Source: Planctomycetota bacterium (lineage in GTDB: Bacteria; Planctomycetota; Phycisphaerae; Phycisphaerales; UBA5793). Taken from it: a stretch of 64,000 nucleotides of DNA. Below are positions 53,585 through 62,826 of this stretch, piece by piece (position 1 is the first letter of the stretch; each line of letters starts with the position of its first letter). The position numbers and the translations under genes were made by a program. The notes beneath the pieces are model-generated. The model saw nothing but the letters and a program-made list of their open reading frames with translations. It searched no databases and was not told where the DNA came from. Location of the stretch: contig JABFGK010000002.1 in assembly GCA_013112555.1 (NCBI GenBank), positions 62,001 to 126,000 on the forward strand, in the 5' to 3' direction.

Positions 53585-56011
53585 ATGGGATTGCAGCCGC
53601 CGGTTGACAAACCGACGGGAGCACATCATCCCGATCCTGACACCGATATCACGGCCGGCCTGACGGATGCTCAGCGGGATGCCGTGTGTCATATGGAAGG
53701 CCCGGTGCTGATCATGGCAGCCGCGGGCTCGGGCAAGACACTCGTTATAACGCGGCGGATTGCGAACCTGTTGGCCAGTGGGGTTCCGGCGTGGTCGATT
53801 CTTGCATTGACGTTTACGAACAAAGCAGCCGAGGAGATGCGCCGGCGGGTCGAGTCGATGATCCCGCCACACCTGGGAACATCGCGCGGGTTGGTCGTCG
53901 GGACGTTTCACAGCTTCTGTGCCCGACTCCTGCGGCGGTATGCCGATCGGCTGGGCCTGTCGCCGAACTACAGCATTTACGATACCTCGGATCAGACGGC
54001 ATGCATCAAGGAAGTGATTGCTGCACTCGATCTGTCGTCGAGCAACTTCCGGCCGGCTGCCGTGCTGGCCGGCATCAGCCGTGCCAAGAACGAACTCGTC
54101 ACACCGGAACAGATGTTGGCTGAGTCACACGACTTCTGGGCGAAGCACACGGCTCAGTGCTACCGCGCGTACCAGGAGGAACTGGCCCGGCGTGATGCCG
54201 TCGACTTCGACGACTTGCTCATGTACACCTCGCAGTTGCTCAGCAACCACGAGGACGTGAGGACTGACCTGCAGCAGCGGTTTCAGTATGTGATGGTCGA
54301 TGAGTATCAGGACACGAACCACGCCCAGTTCCTGATTGCCCACACGATTGCTGCGGGACACCGGAACATCTGCGTCGTCGGCGATCCGGACCAGTCGATC
54401 TATGCCTGGCGCGGTGCGGATATCCGGAACATCCTCGACTTCGAAACACACTACCCGGATGCGTGCATCATCAAACTCGGGGAGAACTTCCGGTCAACGG
54501 CACCGATACTCGCAGCCGCAGACACGCTGATACAGCACAACCAGCACCGGCACCCGAAACCGCTGTTTACGAGCAGGGACGGCGGGGTATTGCCTGAAGT
54601 CGTGGCGGGAGCGGACGAGCATCATGAGGCGATGCTCGTCGTGGATGCGCTGAGTGAGGCCGCCGAGGAGCATGGGCTGTCGTGGAAGGACATGGCTGTT
54701 TTCTATCGCACGAATGCACTGAGCCGCGTGATGGAAGGGGCGCTGCGCGATCGCGGGATCCCGTATCGGATCGTGCGCGGCACAGCCTTTTATGACCGCA
54801 AGGAGGTGAAGGATGTCCTGTGCTATCTCCGGGTGCTGCTGAATCCGGCCGACACGGTCTCGCTCAAACGTGTTATTAACTTCCCGACGCGCGGGATCGG
54901 GAGTACGACGGTGAAGAAGGTCGAGGCGTTTGCCGCAGCGCGGGGCCTGAACTTCCGTACGGCATTGGAACAGGCGCGTGAGATCAACGGCGTATCGGCG
55001 CGGGCCGTCAAGTCGATCGGCTCGTTCCTGAATCTGTTTTCGAACTGGGGCGGTGACGGCTCATTCATGGGCAGCGAAGTGGTCGGGGAACTGGCCGAGT
55101 TAGTGAGCCGAGTGATTGTGGAGAGCGGGTTGGAAGGGCATTACAAGAAGTCGGAGGCGGATGAGGACCGCCAGCGACTCGATAATCTGGATGAACTCGT
55201 CTCATCGGCAGCGGAGTTTGAGCGCGATCTGGAGGAGGTGGTGGCCACCTCGCACAACGGGCCCGAAAACGGATCGAGTGATGCGCACATTCCAGGGCTT
55301 GATGACGGCGAGTTTGACCCGTTCGGATGGGTTGGGGTGATTCGGAGTGAGCAGGAAGAGTCGGAGTCTGATGATGAGGATACCGGGAGCGAGGGAAACG
55401 GGCGGGCACCGTTGACGTTGTTTGACAAGATGCGTGCGTACCTGGAGCAGGTGGCACTGGTGGCGGATGCGGATGCCGTTGACCCGGATGCCGGGGCAGT
55501 ACAGTTGATGACGTTACATGCTGCCAAAGGGCTGGAGTTCCCGATGGTGGCCATCATCGGGCTGGAGGAGGGATTGCTGCCGCACATGCAGAGTCGGGAT
55601 GACGAGATGAAGTTGGAGGAGGAGCGACGGCTGTGCTTTGTGGGGATCACCCGTGCACAGGAGTATCTTCGATTAACATGTGCCAGGCTGCGGACGATGC
55701 GCGGGATCCCCGAGTACACGATCGCGAGCCGATTTCTGTTTGAGTGCGGGCAGACGATCGAGGGCATGGAGCGGATTGATCGGGTGGGTGATGCTGGGAG
55801 TGATGACGGGCAGCGCTCGTTCCATCAGCAACATGCGCGTGGATCACGACAGGGCGAGAAGCGTGATCGCGATGCGCAGGCAGCGCTCGACAGCACGGCC
55901 ACGACGATCACGCGCGGTCGGGGGGCCGGCACCCAACGCAGGGCTACCGGAGGCACGTATCCGGTCGGGGCGGTCGTCGTTCATCCGCAGTTCGGGGAAG
56001 GGGACGATTGA
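53585..56011 (+). CDS. UvrD/PcrA-type superfamily 1 DNA helicase
   Basis: A 3'-5' DNA helicase of about 808 residues used in repair and replication restart. Motifs run in order: AAAGSGKT (Walker A), TFTNKAAEEM, GTFHSFCARLLRR, VDEYQDTN (Walker B), VVGDPDQSIYAWRGAD, LGENFRSTAPI, VQLMTLHAAKGLEFP and FVGITRAQEYLRL. An acidic insertion is near residues 575-640. The frame ends early at 56011 after HPQFGEGDD; the usual C-terminal tudor-like tail continues in the next frame to 56120. I used the ATG at 53585, with GAGG upstream; a GTG at 53459 is possible. Confidence 0.9.
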   Translation: MGLQPPVDKPTGAHHPDPDTDITAGLTDAQRDAVCHMEGPVLIMAAAGSGKTLVITRRIANLLASGVPAWSILALTFTNKAAEEMRRRVESMIPPHLGTSRGLVVGTFHSFCARLLRRYADRLGLSPNYSIYDTSDQTACIKEVIAALDLSSSNFRPAAVLAGISRAKNELVTPEQMLAESHDFWAKHTAQCYRAYQEELARRDAVDFDDLLMYTSQLLSNHEDVRTDLQQRFQYVMVDEYQDTNHAQFLIAHTIAAGHRNICVVGDPDQSIYAWRGADIRNILDFETHYPDACIIKLGENFRSTAPILAAADTLIQHNQHRHPKPLFTSRDGGVLPEVVAGADEHHEAMLVVDALSEAAEEHGLSWKDMAVFYRTNALSRVMEGALRDRGIPYRIVRGTAFYDRKEVKDVLCYLRVLLNPADTVSLKRVINFPTRGIGSTTVKKVEAFAAARGLNFRTALEQAREINGVSARAVKSIGSFLNLFSNWGGDGSFMGSEVVGELAELVSRVIVESGLEGHYKKSEADEDRQRLDNLDELVSSAAEFERDLEEVVATSHNGPENGSSDAHIPGLDDGEFDPFGWVGVIRSEQEESESDDEDTGSEGNGRAPLTLFDKMRAYLEQVALVADADAVDPDAGAVQLMTLHAAKGLEFPMVAIIGLEEGLLPHMQSRDDEMKLEEERRLCFVGITRAQEYLRLTCARLRTMRGIPEYTIASRFLFECGQTIEGMERIDRVGDAGSDDGQRSFHQQHARGSRQGEKRDRDAQAALDSTATTITRGRGAGTQRRATGGTYPVGAVVVHPQFGEGDD

Positions 56012-56120
56012 ATCATCAACCGGAAAGGGGGCGACGGCCCGGGTTCGAGTTAAGTTCCAGGGCGGGATCGGTACCAAGACGCTGGTGGCCGAGTATGCAC
56101 GGTTGAAGGTCATTGGGTAA
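56003..56120 (+). other. Displaced C-terminal tail of the helicase
   Basis: In the +1 frame after the G run near 55998-56004, the sequence reads GTIESSTGKGATARVRVKFQ and ends LVAEYARLKVIG before a TAA. This is the expected end of PcrA-type helicases. One extra G in the run would explain the break. Confidence 0.7.
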
Positions 56121-56140
56121 AGGGTGTTGATCACCCGCAA

Positions 56141-57679
56141 TTAACCCACCATCATCCGCCACACATTCGACGTGATCGGACCGAGCCAGTAGTGATTGGG
56201 GTCGATCGCCTGGAGCCAGACTGTTCCCGGTGGTGCATCGGCCGGTACTTTGACTTCCATTCGAGCCCAGCCCTCCAGGTCAGTGACGGCGGTGGCGACC
56301 TCCATGAACGGTTGATCGAGATCGAGGCACAAGCCGAGTTTCGGGATAAACGTGCACCCATTGCCGGCGTGACTTGCCATCAGATGCACCGTCCGCCCCG
56401 GCGCATCGCCATAGATGGAGAACGTACAGGATGATCGTCGTCTGAGTGTGAAGTCACACGGGGTGGACAGTAATAAACGCCCGCCGCCCCAGAGGGTGAC
56501 CGAGAGGTCAGAGTTGCCCGTGTGTCCAGGGATAAGATCTGTTGATCCGTCTCCATTGAAGTCACCGTAGGCATACTCGTTTCCATACCAGCGACCATGT
56601 TGAGTACCGCCTGCTAGAATTCGAAAGAGCTCGTTACCGGACAGCGGCTCATAGATGTGCAGCACATACTCAGATGCGATCAGGAGCTCGTACTCCTCAT
56701 CGCCATTCATATCGACGAACGCAAGGTACACGCCAAACAGGCTCTCACTCAGATTCTCATTCTCGTATGTACGTACAAGACCACCCGTGGCGCCGGAATA
56801 CAGGTACACGCGCCGGCCAAGCCGGCCTGATAATGCGATGTCTGGAATCCCATCACCTGTGACATCGTGGCCGGCAGCGATCGCGTAGCCGAATTCCCAA
56901 TCCCTCGGAGGGTCTGGAGGATTCAACTCCAGAATGTGCTCGCTGCCAAACATGCCTGAACGGATCACCACCGGATCGTATCCTTCCTGCGGCCAGGAAC
57001 TCACGACCCAATCATCGTGATTGTCGCCGTTCAAATCGGGGACACATCGAAGTCGCCGGGGAGCGTCAACTCTCGCATGGGTGAGTTCTGCTCCGTCAAT
57101 GCCTGACCGGATTACCGCGGTGCCAAGTGCGTGGTCAACTGACTCTGCGATGTACGCAAAGTCAGGAGTACCATCATTGTTGGCATCGCCTGCCGCTGCA
57201 ACATCCCGTCCCATGCGCTGACCAGGCTCGGTCCCGTTCCAAACCCTGAGGATTCGGCCACGCTTGCCTGACAGCAGTGCCACGTAGCCTCTGCTCTCCC
57301 GAGCCAACGGGACCCCCAACAGCACGTCACTGCAATTGTCACCATCGACATCGCCGACAAACGCGGCACACGCTCCATCGCCCCCGGACGACACAGTTCC
57401 GACGATCGACCATAGCAGCGAGCCGTCGGCTCCTGAGTGCATCCACCACTTGCCGACCTCCTGCCCGAACTCATCGACATAGGCCGGGTCTATCAGCAGA
57501 ATGTCATCCTTGGCATCGTGGTTGACATCGCCGCCGGAGGCCACGGCTTCGGCCCACCAATCGTTGTTCGGATCCGGGTTGGCAATGTCATAGGGCAACC
57601 CGTCCTGGGCAAGCGTGATCGGGCTCAACATGAGGATCGTGGCAATACTGTACAGGACTGCCGAGTGTTGAGCATTCAT
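56141..57679 (-). CDS. Secreted FG-GAP-repeat protein with shared C-terminal domain
   Basis: A 512-residue exported protein. After the signal peptide (SIATILMLSPITLAQ) the mature protein begins [12 protein letters not shown]. It has about seven FG-GAP-type repeats with calcium-binding loops (GDVNHDAKDDILL, GDVDGDNCSDVLLG, GDANNDGTPDFAYI, PDLNGDNHDDWVV, HDVTGDGIPDIAL, DMNGDEEYELLIA, GDFNGDGSTDLIPG), probably a beta-propeller outside the cell. The end is the shared ~95-residue domain (CTFSIYGDAPGRTVHLMASH). GGAGGTGTGTT precedes the ATG. It is a tandem paralogue of the next gene. Confidence 0.85.
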   Translation of the reverse strand: MNAQHSAVLYSIATILMLSPITLAQDGLPYDIANPDPNNDWWAEAVASGGDVNHDAKDDILLIDPAYVDEFGQEVGKWWMHSGADGSLLWSIVGTVSSGGDGACAAFVGDVDGDNCSDVLLGVPLARESRGYVALLSGKRGRILRVWNGTEPGQRMGRDVAAAGDANNDGTPDFAYIAESVDHALGTAVIRSGIDGAELTHARVDAPRRLRCVPDLNGDNHDDWVVSSWPQEGYDPVVIRSGMFGSEHILELNPPDPPRDWEFGYAIAAGHDVTGDGIPDIALSGRLGRRVYLYSGATGGLVRTYENENLSESLFGVYLAFVDMNGDEEYELLIASEYVLHIYEPLSGNELFRILAGGTQHGRWYGNEYAYGDFNGDGSTDLIPGHTGNSDLSVTLWGGGRLLLSTPCDFTLRRRSSCTFSIYGDAPGRTVHLMASHAGNGCTFIPKLGLCLDLDQPFMEVATAVTDLEGWARMEVKVPADAPPGTVWLQAIDPNHYWLGPITSNVWRMMVG

Positions 57680-57792
57680 AACACACCTCCATCGCGGGTC
57701 TGCGGTCACCGGCATTCTCAGATGTACACGGCCCAATGCACTCGGCCTCCTGTGCATCTTGGAGCGTACCATTGATCACATGGCAAAAACTG

Positions 57793-59511
57793 TCACTCCA
57801 CCCAAACTCTCCACACATTCGACTTGATCGGCCCGTGCACCGGGTGACTCGGGTCGATGGCCTGGAGCCAACGATAGCCGCTCTTGGCCTCGTCGCGCGA
57901 GTTCACCTCAATACGTGCCCACCGATCGGAATCAGTGACAGCTGACCCCTTATGCCTCATGGGGGTGTCGAGATCGATACAGATACCGAGTCGGTTAACA
58001 TAAGTACAGTCGCAACCGGAGTTGCTTGCAAACAGGTGTACCGTCCTGCCGGGTAAGTCGCCGTAGACGTTGAAGTCGCAGGAGTTGCCAAAATAGGCCT
58101 CATCCATACAAGGCGTGGACAGCAGGAGACGCCCGCCTCCCCAGAGTGCAATCGCGATCGGCTCAAGCGTGGCCACATGATCAGGTATGACGTCGGCACA
58201 GCCGTCGCCATTAAAGTCGCCAACGGTCTGCTCATTGCCGAACTGGTATCTAACAAGCGCCGGGTGTGAGGGAAGCGAGTAGATCAGTGTTCCACTGAGC
58301 GGCTCAAATACTTCGATCAAGTGCGTGCTGCCGATAACCAGTTCGGGCCTGCCATCGGCATTCATATCTGCAAATCGAAGATATTTGCCGAACGAGGGTT
58401 TCGGTGCATCATGCGTGTATGAGATAAGAGGATCCCCGTCCGCACCGGAAAACAGGTATACGCGGGTAGACAGCCATCCGACAACTGCAAAATCAGAAGT
58501 GCCATCGCCCGTTACATCTGCTCCGGCAGCCAGCGCATAGCCGAAGTCATAGTCCTGCTCGAAATCGGGCTGTTGGAGTTCGAGAATGACTCCCTGATTG
58601 GGCTTCCCTGAGTAGACCAAGACGTTTTTGCGCGACGGTTCCCACCCGCTCATGTACGAACCGATGGCAATATCGTCGTAGTTGTCGTTGTTGATGTCGC
58701 CGGCCCAGCGAATCCGACGAGGATATGAAACGCTCCACTCATGGAGAACAGCAAAATCCGCACCTGATCTGATGATCACGCGCCCTTCATCCTCCGGGGC
58801 TACCACCGAGATATAGGCAAAGTCTGCAACCCCATCGTTATTGACGTCACCAGCGTATGCTACATCTCTACCCAGGAGTTGATACGGTGCTTGGCCTTCC
58901 CACACCCTGATGATATTTCCATTGGCGCCCGAGATGATTGCCACATAGCCTCTCGCGTCGAGCGCGGCGGGGGTCCCGATGATTAAGTCGGGAACGTCAT
59001 CTTCGTTGACGTCACCGACGAAGGTGCCGTACATCCCCTGTTCATACTTCCCATGGACTTGGGAGTTGATCAGGGGCCCTTCGGTCACCCACAGAAGTGA
59101 TCCGTCGGCCCCGGAGTACATGCTCCACTCGCCGACTGGTTCACCCAAGTCGTTTTCATGAAGAGCATCAACGAGGAACAGATCATCGCAACCATCATGA
59201 TTCACATCCCAGCCGGACGACATGGCCGATGCCCACCACACGTTGTCCAGATCGGGTGCCTCGATGTCATACGGCAACCCGTCCTGGGCAAGGGTGGTGG
59301 TCGCGGCGGCCACGGTCAGACCGAAAATCGTGATCGGCAAGAGCGGATGTCGTCGTTGCAGGCGGCAGATAGCATGCTCCCATTGTGAGTTATCAAGGCA
59401 GTTGAGCGGATATTCTTTAGTATGCGCGAAACGGCATTGCGCAGATGAGCGTGCCGGGCCGGCATGGTAAATGCCTTCCTGTGCACAGTTTTCAGTATAC
59501 AGATTCTGCAA
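57793..59511 (-). CDS. Secreted FG-GAP-repeat protein, tandem paralogue
   Basis: A close paralogue of the preceding protein: the mature start [12 protein letters not shown], the same series of repeats ([98 protein letters not shown]) and the shared C-terminal domain ([20 protein letters not shown]). The signal peptide ([22 protein letters not shown]) has no in-frame ATG just before it. The only ATG-type start is ~46 codons upstream at 59511, so either a non-standard start is used or there is a small frameshift near 59360-59390. The two genes arose by tandem duplication. Confidence 0.75.
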   Translation of the reverse strand: MQNLYTENCAQEGIYHAGPARSSAQCRFAHTKEYPLNCLDNSQWEHAICRLQRRHPLLPITIFGLTVAAATTTLAQDGLPYDIEAPDLDNVWWASAMSSGWDVNHDGCDDLFLVDALHENDLGEPVGEWSMYSGADGSLLWVTEGPLINSQVHGKYEQGMYGTFVGDVNEDDVPDLIIGTPAALDARGYVAIISGANGNIIRVWEGQAPYQLLGRDVAYAGDVNNDGVADFAYISVVAPEDEGRVIIRSGADFAVLHEWSVSYPRRIRWAGDINNDNYDDIAIGSYMSGWEPSRKNVLVYSGKPNQGVILELQQPDFEQDYDFGYALAAGADVTGDGTSDFAVVGWLSTRVYLFSGADGDPLISYTHDAPKPSFGKYLRFADMNADGRPELVIGSTHLIEVFEPLSGTLIYSLPSHPALVRYQFGNEQTVGDFNGDGCADVIPDHVATLEPIAIALWGGGRLLLSTPCMDEAYFGNSCDFNVYGDLPGRTVHLFASNSGCDCTYVNRLGICIDLDTPMRHKGSAVTDSDRWARIEVNSRDEAKSGYRWLQAIDPSHPVHGPIKSNVWRVWVE

Positions 59512-59572
59512 ATTGCCACAAGTCGAAAAAGCAACAAGATGTCAGGCCAAGTGTGGTATCGGACTCCCGGAT

Positions 59573-59600
59573 TTGGCATGATGCGTTGCCGGCCTACAAT
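59573..59600 (+). promoter_or_regulatory. Probable sigma70-type promoter of the aldolase gene
   Basis: TTGGCA and TACAAT separated by 16 bases, about 100 bases before the aldolase start codon. Confidence 0.6.
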
Positions 59601-59699
59601 GGGCCAAATTTCGGCAAAGGGAGGCCCTTTGCCACTGTATCCAAACAGGATTCAAATGCACCTTTTCCACTGGATTCACCAGCGACGGAGTGGCAAGAC

Positions 59700-60764
59700 A
59701 TGGCATCGAGCGTAAGCGAGTATCTGGGTAGCGAAACTGACGAACTGCTGTCGTACAAGTGCACCGGCATCAATGCCGACCAGCTGCAACTCCCGGGCCC
59801 GGATTATGTGGACCGAGTGGTCTCCAACAGCGACCGTAACTCCGTTGTAATGCGCAACTTACAGACGCTTTTCAACTCCGGGCGCATGGGCGGGAGCGGC
59901 TACGTCTCGATTCTGCCGGTGGACCAGGGGATTGAGCACTCGGGCGGGGCCTCGTTTGCACCGAACCCGATCTACTTTGACCCTGCCAACATCGTCGAGT
60001 TGGCCATCGAGGGCGGCTGTAATGCAGTGGCCTCGACCTTCGGCGTGCTCGGCTCCGTCGCCCGCAAGTACGCTCACAAGATCCCGTTTCTCGTCAAACT
60101 GAACCACAATGAACTGCTCAGTTATCCGAATACGTTCGATCAGGTCGGCTTCGGCTCGGTGCGGCAGGCATATGAGATGGGGGCAATGGCCGTCGGCGCG
60201 ACGATCTACTACGGCTCGGAGGAATCACGCCGGCAGATCGTCGAGGTCAGCGAGTGGTTCGAGGAAGCCCATGCACTGGGCATGGTGACCGTGCTGTGGT
60301 GCTACCTTCGGAACAACGAGTTCAAGAAGGACGGCGTGGACTACCACGTTTCGGCCGACGGCACCGGGCAGGCCAATCACCTGGGCGTGACGATCCAGGC
60401 TGACATCATCAAGCAGAAGCAGGCTGAAAACAACGGCCTGTTCAATGCGATCAAGTTCTGCAAGACGAACAAGAAGGTCTACGAAGACCTGTGCCCGGAT
60501 GACCACCCAATCGAGTTGTGCCGCTACCAAGTAGCCAACTGCTACATGGGTCGTTCCGGCCTGATCAACTCCGGCGGGGCCTCAACCGGTAGCGCGACGG
60601 ACGATGTGTCGCAGGCCGTTCGGACTGCTGTGATTAACAAGCGGGCCGGCGGGATGGGCCTGATCTCGGGCCGCAAGGCGTTCCAGAAGCCGATGGCTGA
60701 CGGGGTGAAGTTGCTCAACGCGATCCAGAACGTGTACATGGACAAGGACGTGACGATCGCGTAA
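59700..60764 (+). CDS. Class I fructose-bisphosphate aldolase, DhnA type
   Basis: A 354-residue aldolase of the archaeal/DhnA class I family, which cleaves or forms fructose 1,6-bisphosphate through a Schiff base. The lysine-containing strand [16 protein letters not shown] is at ~129-144. Other family blocks are [55 protein letters not shown] and [17 protein letters not shown] set the start at the ATG at 59700, which has GGAG upstream; the longest frame begins 85 codons earlier without a site. The gene has its own promoter-like sequence and a clear terminator, so it is a single-gene unit in central carbon metabolism. Confidence 0.92.
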   Translation: MASSVSEYLGSETDELLSYKCTGINADQLQLPGPDYVDRVVSNSDRNSVVMRNLQTLFNSGRMGGSGYVSILPVDQGIEHSGGASFAPNPIYFDPANIVELAIEGGCNAVASTFGVLGSVARKYAHKIPFLVKLNHNELLSYPNTFDQVGFGSVRQAYEMGAMAVGATIYYGSEESRRQIVEVSEWFEEAHALGMVTVLWCYLRNNEFKKDGVDYHVSADGTGQANHLGVTIQADIIKQKQAENNGLFNAIKFCKTNKKVYEDLCPDDHPIELCRYQVANCYMGRSGLINSGGASTGSATDDVSQAVRTAVINKRAGGMGLISGRKAFQKPMADGVKLLNAIQNVYMDKDVTIA

Positions 60765-60865
60765 GCCATTGGATTGACAGGCCGACCGATCGGCGATGAC
60801 ACCACGCCATCCCCCGTGCCGGTCGATTCGTGCCGGGTACGAGGATTCGAATGATGACATTCGAC

Positions 60866-60894
60866 GCCCCGGGGCTTACTCCCTGGGGCTTTTT
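60866..60894 (+). terminator. Rho-independent terminator of the aldolase gene
   Basis: GCCCC and GGGGC close a stem with an inner GGG/CCC part around CTTACT, followed by TTTTT. About 100 bases after the aldolase stop. Confidence 0.9.
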
Positions 60895-61211
60895 CGTGAC
60901 TGGCTGTGCGGTTGGTTAAGCACTGTGAAGCCCCGGAAATCAGGTAAACCGACGTTTTAGGCGTATTACGGGGGTGACAGGGTACGAAAAAGAGAGATTC
61001 TGAGTGCTTTTTGACTGAGCAAAAAGCGGCTTCCCATGCTGTGAGATGGCTTTTCACCTGGGTGACCACCTGGGCTCAGTAAAGTTGCCACGGAATCCGC
61101 GCTGGATAGACCAGTAAATACGAGTTATACTGGTGCTTTAGTACTAATAGGTATTCCACACTTCGCAGGACCACTAAGAAAACGGAACCCGTTGTGAATG
61201 CGAGAGGTTAT
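60895..61211. other. Upstream region of the Rrf2 gene
   Basis: 317 bases without a gene. An AT-rich imperfect palindrome (AATAC ... TAGTACTA ... GTATT, about 61117-61155) lies ~60 bases before the Rrf2 start and could be its autoregulatory site. Confidence 0.4.
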
Positions 61212-61718
61212 ATGCTGTCCACTACTTCCGAATACGCACTGCGGATCATGATCGCGCTCACCGAGGCTGGGGGCGACTCCATGACGACCGAGCAGATAGG
61301 TAATTTTACCAACGTTCCGGTAGACTACGCCGGCAAGGTTCTGCAATGGCTGGGTCGAGCGCAGCTCGTCCGAGGGCGTCGTGGCCGAGGTGGTGGGTTC
61401 AAATTGTCATGTGATCCGAACGCGACATCGCTGCTGGATATCGTCAACGTGATTGACCCGCTGCAGCGCATCACATCGTGCCCGCTGGAGCGTGACCAGC
61501 ACAAGGACAAACTGTGTGCTCTGCATCGCCGGATTGACGAAGTGATCGCACAGTTGGAAGACAGCCTGCGCAGCATGACGCTGACGAGCGTGGTGGAAGA
61601 GGGCGACGGCGAGCCGAGCCTGTGTCAGCCGTCGAACAACGGCGGCGAATCGCAGCCGGGGGTGTCGAATCGGGAAGTCGCACGTCAACCGGCTGCCGGT
61701 CCGAGCCAGCCTCAGTAA
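61212..61718 (+). CDS. Rrf2-family transcription regulator
   Basis: A 168-residue winged-helix regulator. It begins MLSTTSEYALRIMIALTEAG, the Rrf2 start, with the recognition helix around NVPVDYAGKVLQWLGRAQLV and the wing GRRGRGGGFKLS. Rrf2 proteins such as IscR and NsrR often bind an Fe-S cluster through three cysteines. Here only two are well placed (CPLERDQHKDKLC), so a cluster is uncertain. The last ~45 residues are a disordered Ser/Gln-rich tail longer than usual. GAGAGG lies upstream of the ATG at 61212; a GTG at 61194 is an alternative. It converges on ruvB. Confidence 0.88.
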   Translation: MLSTTSEYALRIMIALTEAGGDSMTTEQIGNFTNVPVDYAGKVLQWLGRAQLVRGRRGRGGGFKLSCDPNATSLLDIVNVIDPLQRITSCPLERDQHKDKLCALHRRIDEVIAQLEDSLRSMTLTSVVEEGDGEPSLCQPSNNGGESQPGVSNREVARQPAAGPSQPQ

Positions 61719-61725
61719 ACAGCCG

Positions 61726-62790
61726 TCACACTTCATCGTTTTCTGATTGATCCTGATCGAATAGCGCAGGCTTTGATGTGCCCAGCCGTGTGCTGCGCAG
61801 TTGCAGGTGTTCCTGTGCCTGTGCGGTGAGTTGTCGGCCGCGCCGCGTCCGGGCAAGCAATCCCATCTTGAGCAGGTACGGCTCGACGACATCCTCGAGT
61901 GTGCCGGCGTCCTCGTTGAGCGTGGCTGCAACCGCCTCAAGGCCGACCGGCCCGCCGTCGTAGACGGTGGCAATGATCTTGAGGTACATCCGGTCGAGGT
62001 TGTCCAGGCCGAGATCGTCGATCGATTCGAGTTTCAATGCTGCATCGACCACGGCCGTATCCACGACGCCATTATTGTGAACGAGCGCATAGTCGCGCAC
62101 CCGTCGAAGGAGCCGGTTGATGATGCGCGGGGTGCCGCGGCTGCGGTGTGCCAAGCCGTGGAGGACATTGTCATTGTCCAGGTTCAGCGTGAGCAGTCGG
62201 GCCGAGCGCTTGGCAATAACGTGGAGGTCGGCGTCGCTGTAGAAGTCGAGTTGGCTGCTGATGCCGAACCGGCTGCGCAACGGGCCGGAGACGAGGCCGG
62301 CTCGTGTGGTGGCACCGATCAGCGTGAAGGGTTTGAGGTTCATGGTGAAGGAGCGGGCATGCATGCCGGAATCGACCATGACATCAACCTTGAAGTCCTC
62401 CATCGCCGGGTAGATGTACTCTTCGACAGCAGCGGGCATGCGATGAATCTCATCGATGAACAACACATCGCGCGGCTCGATGCGGGTGAGCGTGCTGACC
62501 AGGTCGCCGGGCTTGGTGAGCGCCGGGCCGGAGGTCGTGTGGAGCCGGGTGCCGAGTTCGTGTGCAATGACGTGGGCCAGCGTGGTCTTGCCGAGGCCGG
62601 GTGGGCCGAACAGGAGGAGATGTTCCATCGGCTCTTTGCGAATCTGAGCAGCCTGCAGCGCGATGCGGAGGCGCTCAATCAGCCGGGACTGGCCGATGTA
62701 TTCATCAAGCAACTGCGGCCGAAGTGACCAGTTGGCCTGCTCTTCGGTGGGCGAGAGTGATTGCGCTGAGACTGTTCGTTGGACCGCCAT
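61726..62790 (-). CDS. ruvB: Holliday junction branch migration DNA helicase RuvB
   Basis: A 354-residue AAA+ motor of the RuvAB complex, which drives branch migration of Holliday junctions. It begins with the RuvB-type segment NWSLRPQLLDEYIGQ. Walker A is FGPPGLGKTTLA, Walker B is LFIDEIHR, and sensor/arginine-finger sequence is IGATTRAGLVSGPLRSRFG. The C-terminal winged helix contains VGLEAVAATLNEDAGTLEDV and IEP-like sequence. ruvA and ruvC are not adjacent. Length is normal for the family. Confidence 0.96.
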   Translation of the reverse strand: MAVQRTVSAQSLSPTEEQANWSLRPQLLDEYIGQSRLIERLRIALQAAQIRKEPMEHLLLFGPPGLGKTTLAHVIAHELGTRLHTTSGPALTKPGDLVSTLTRIEPRDVLFIDEIHRMPAAVEEYIYPAMEDFKVDVMVDSGMHARSFTMNLKPFTLIGATTRAGLVSGPLRSRFGISSQLDFYSDADLHVIAKRSARLLTLNLDNDNVLHGLAHRSRGTPRIINRLLRRVRDYALVHNNGVVDTAVVDAALKLESIDDLGLDNLDRMYLKIIATVYDGGPVGLEAVAATLNEDAGTLEDVVEPYLLKMGLLARTRRGRQLTAQAQEHLQLRSTRLGTSKPALFDQDQSENDEV

Positions 62791-62826
62791 CGTGTGCCAT
62801 CATAGCAGGGCGATCGGGTGGGTTCG

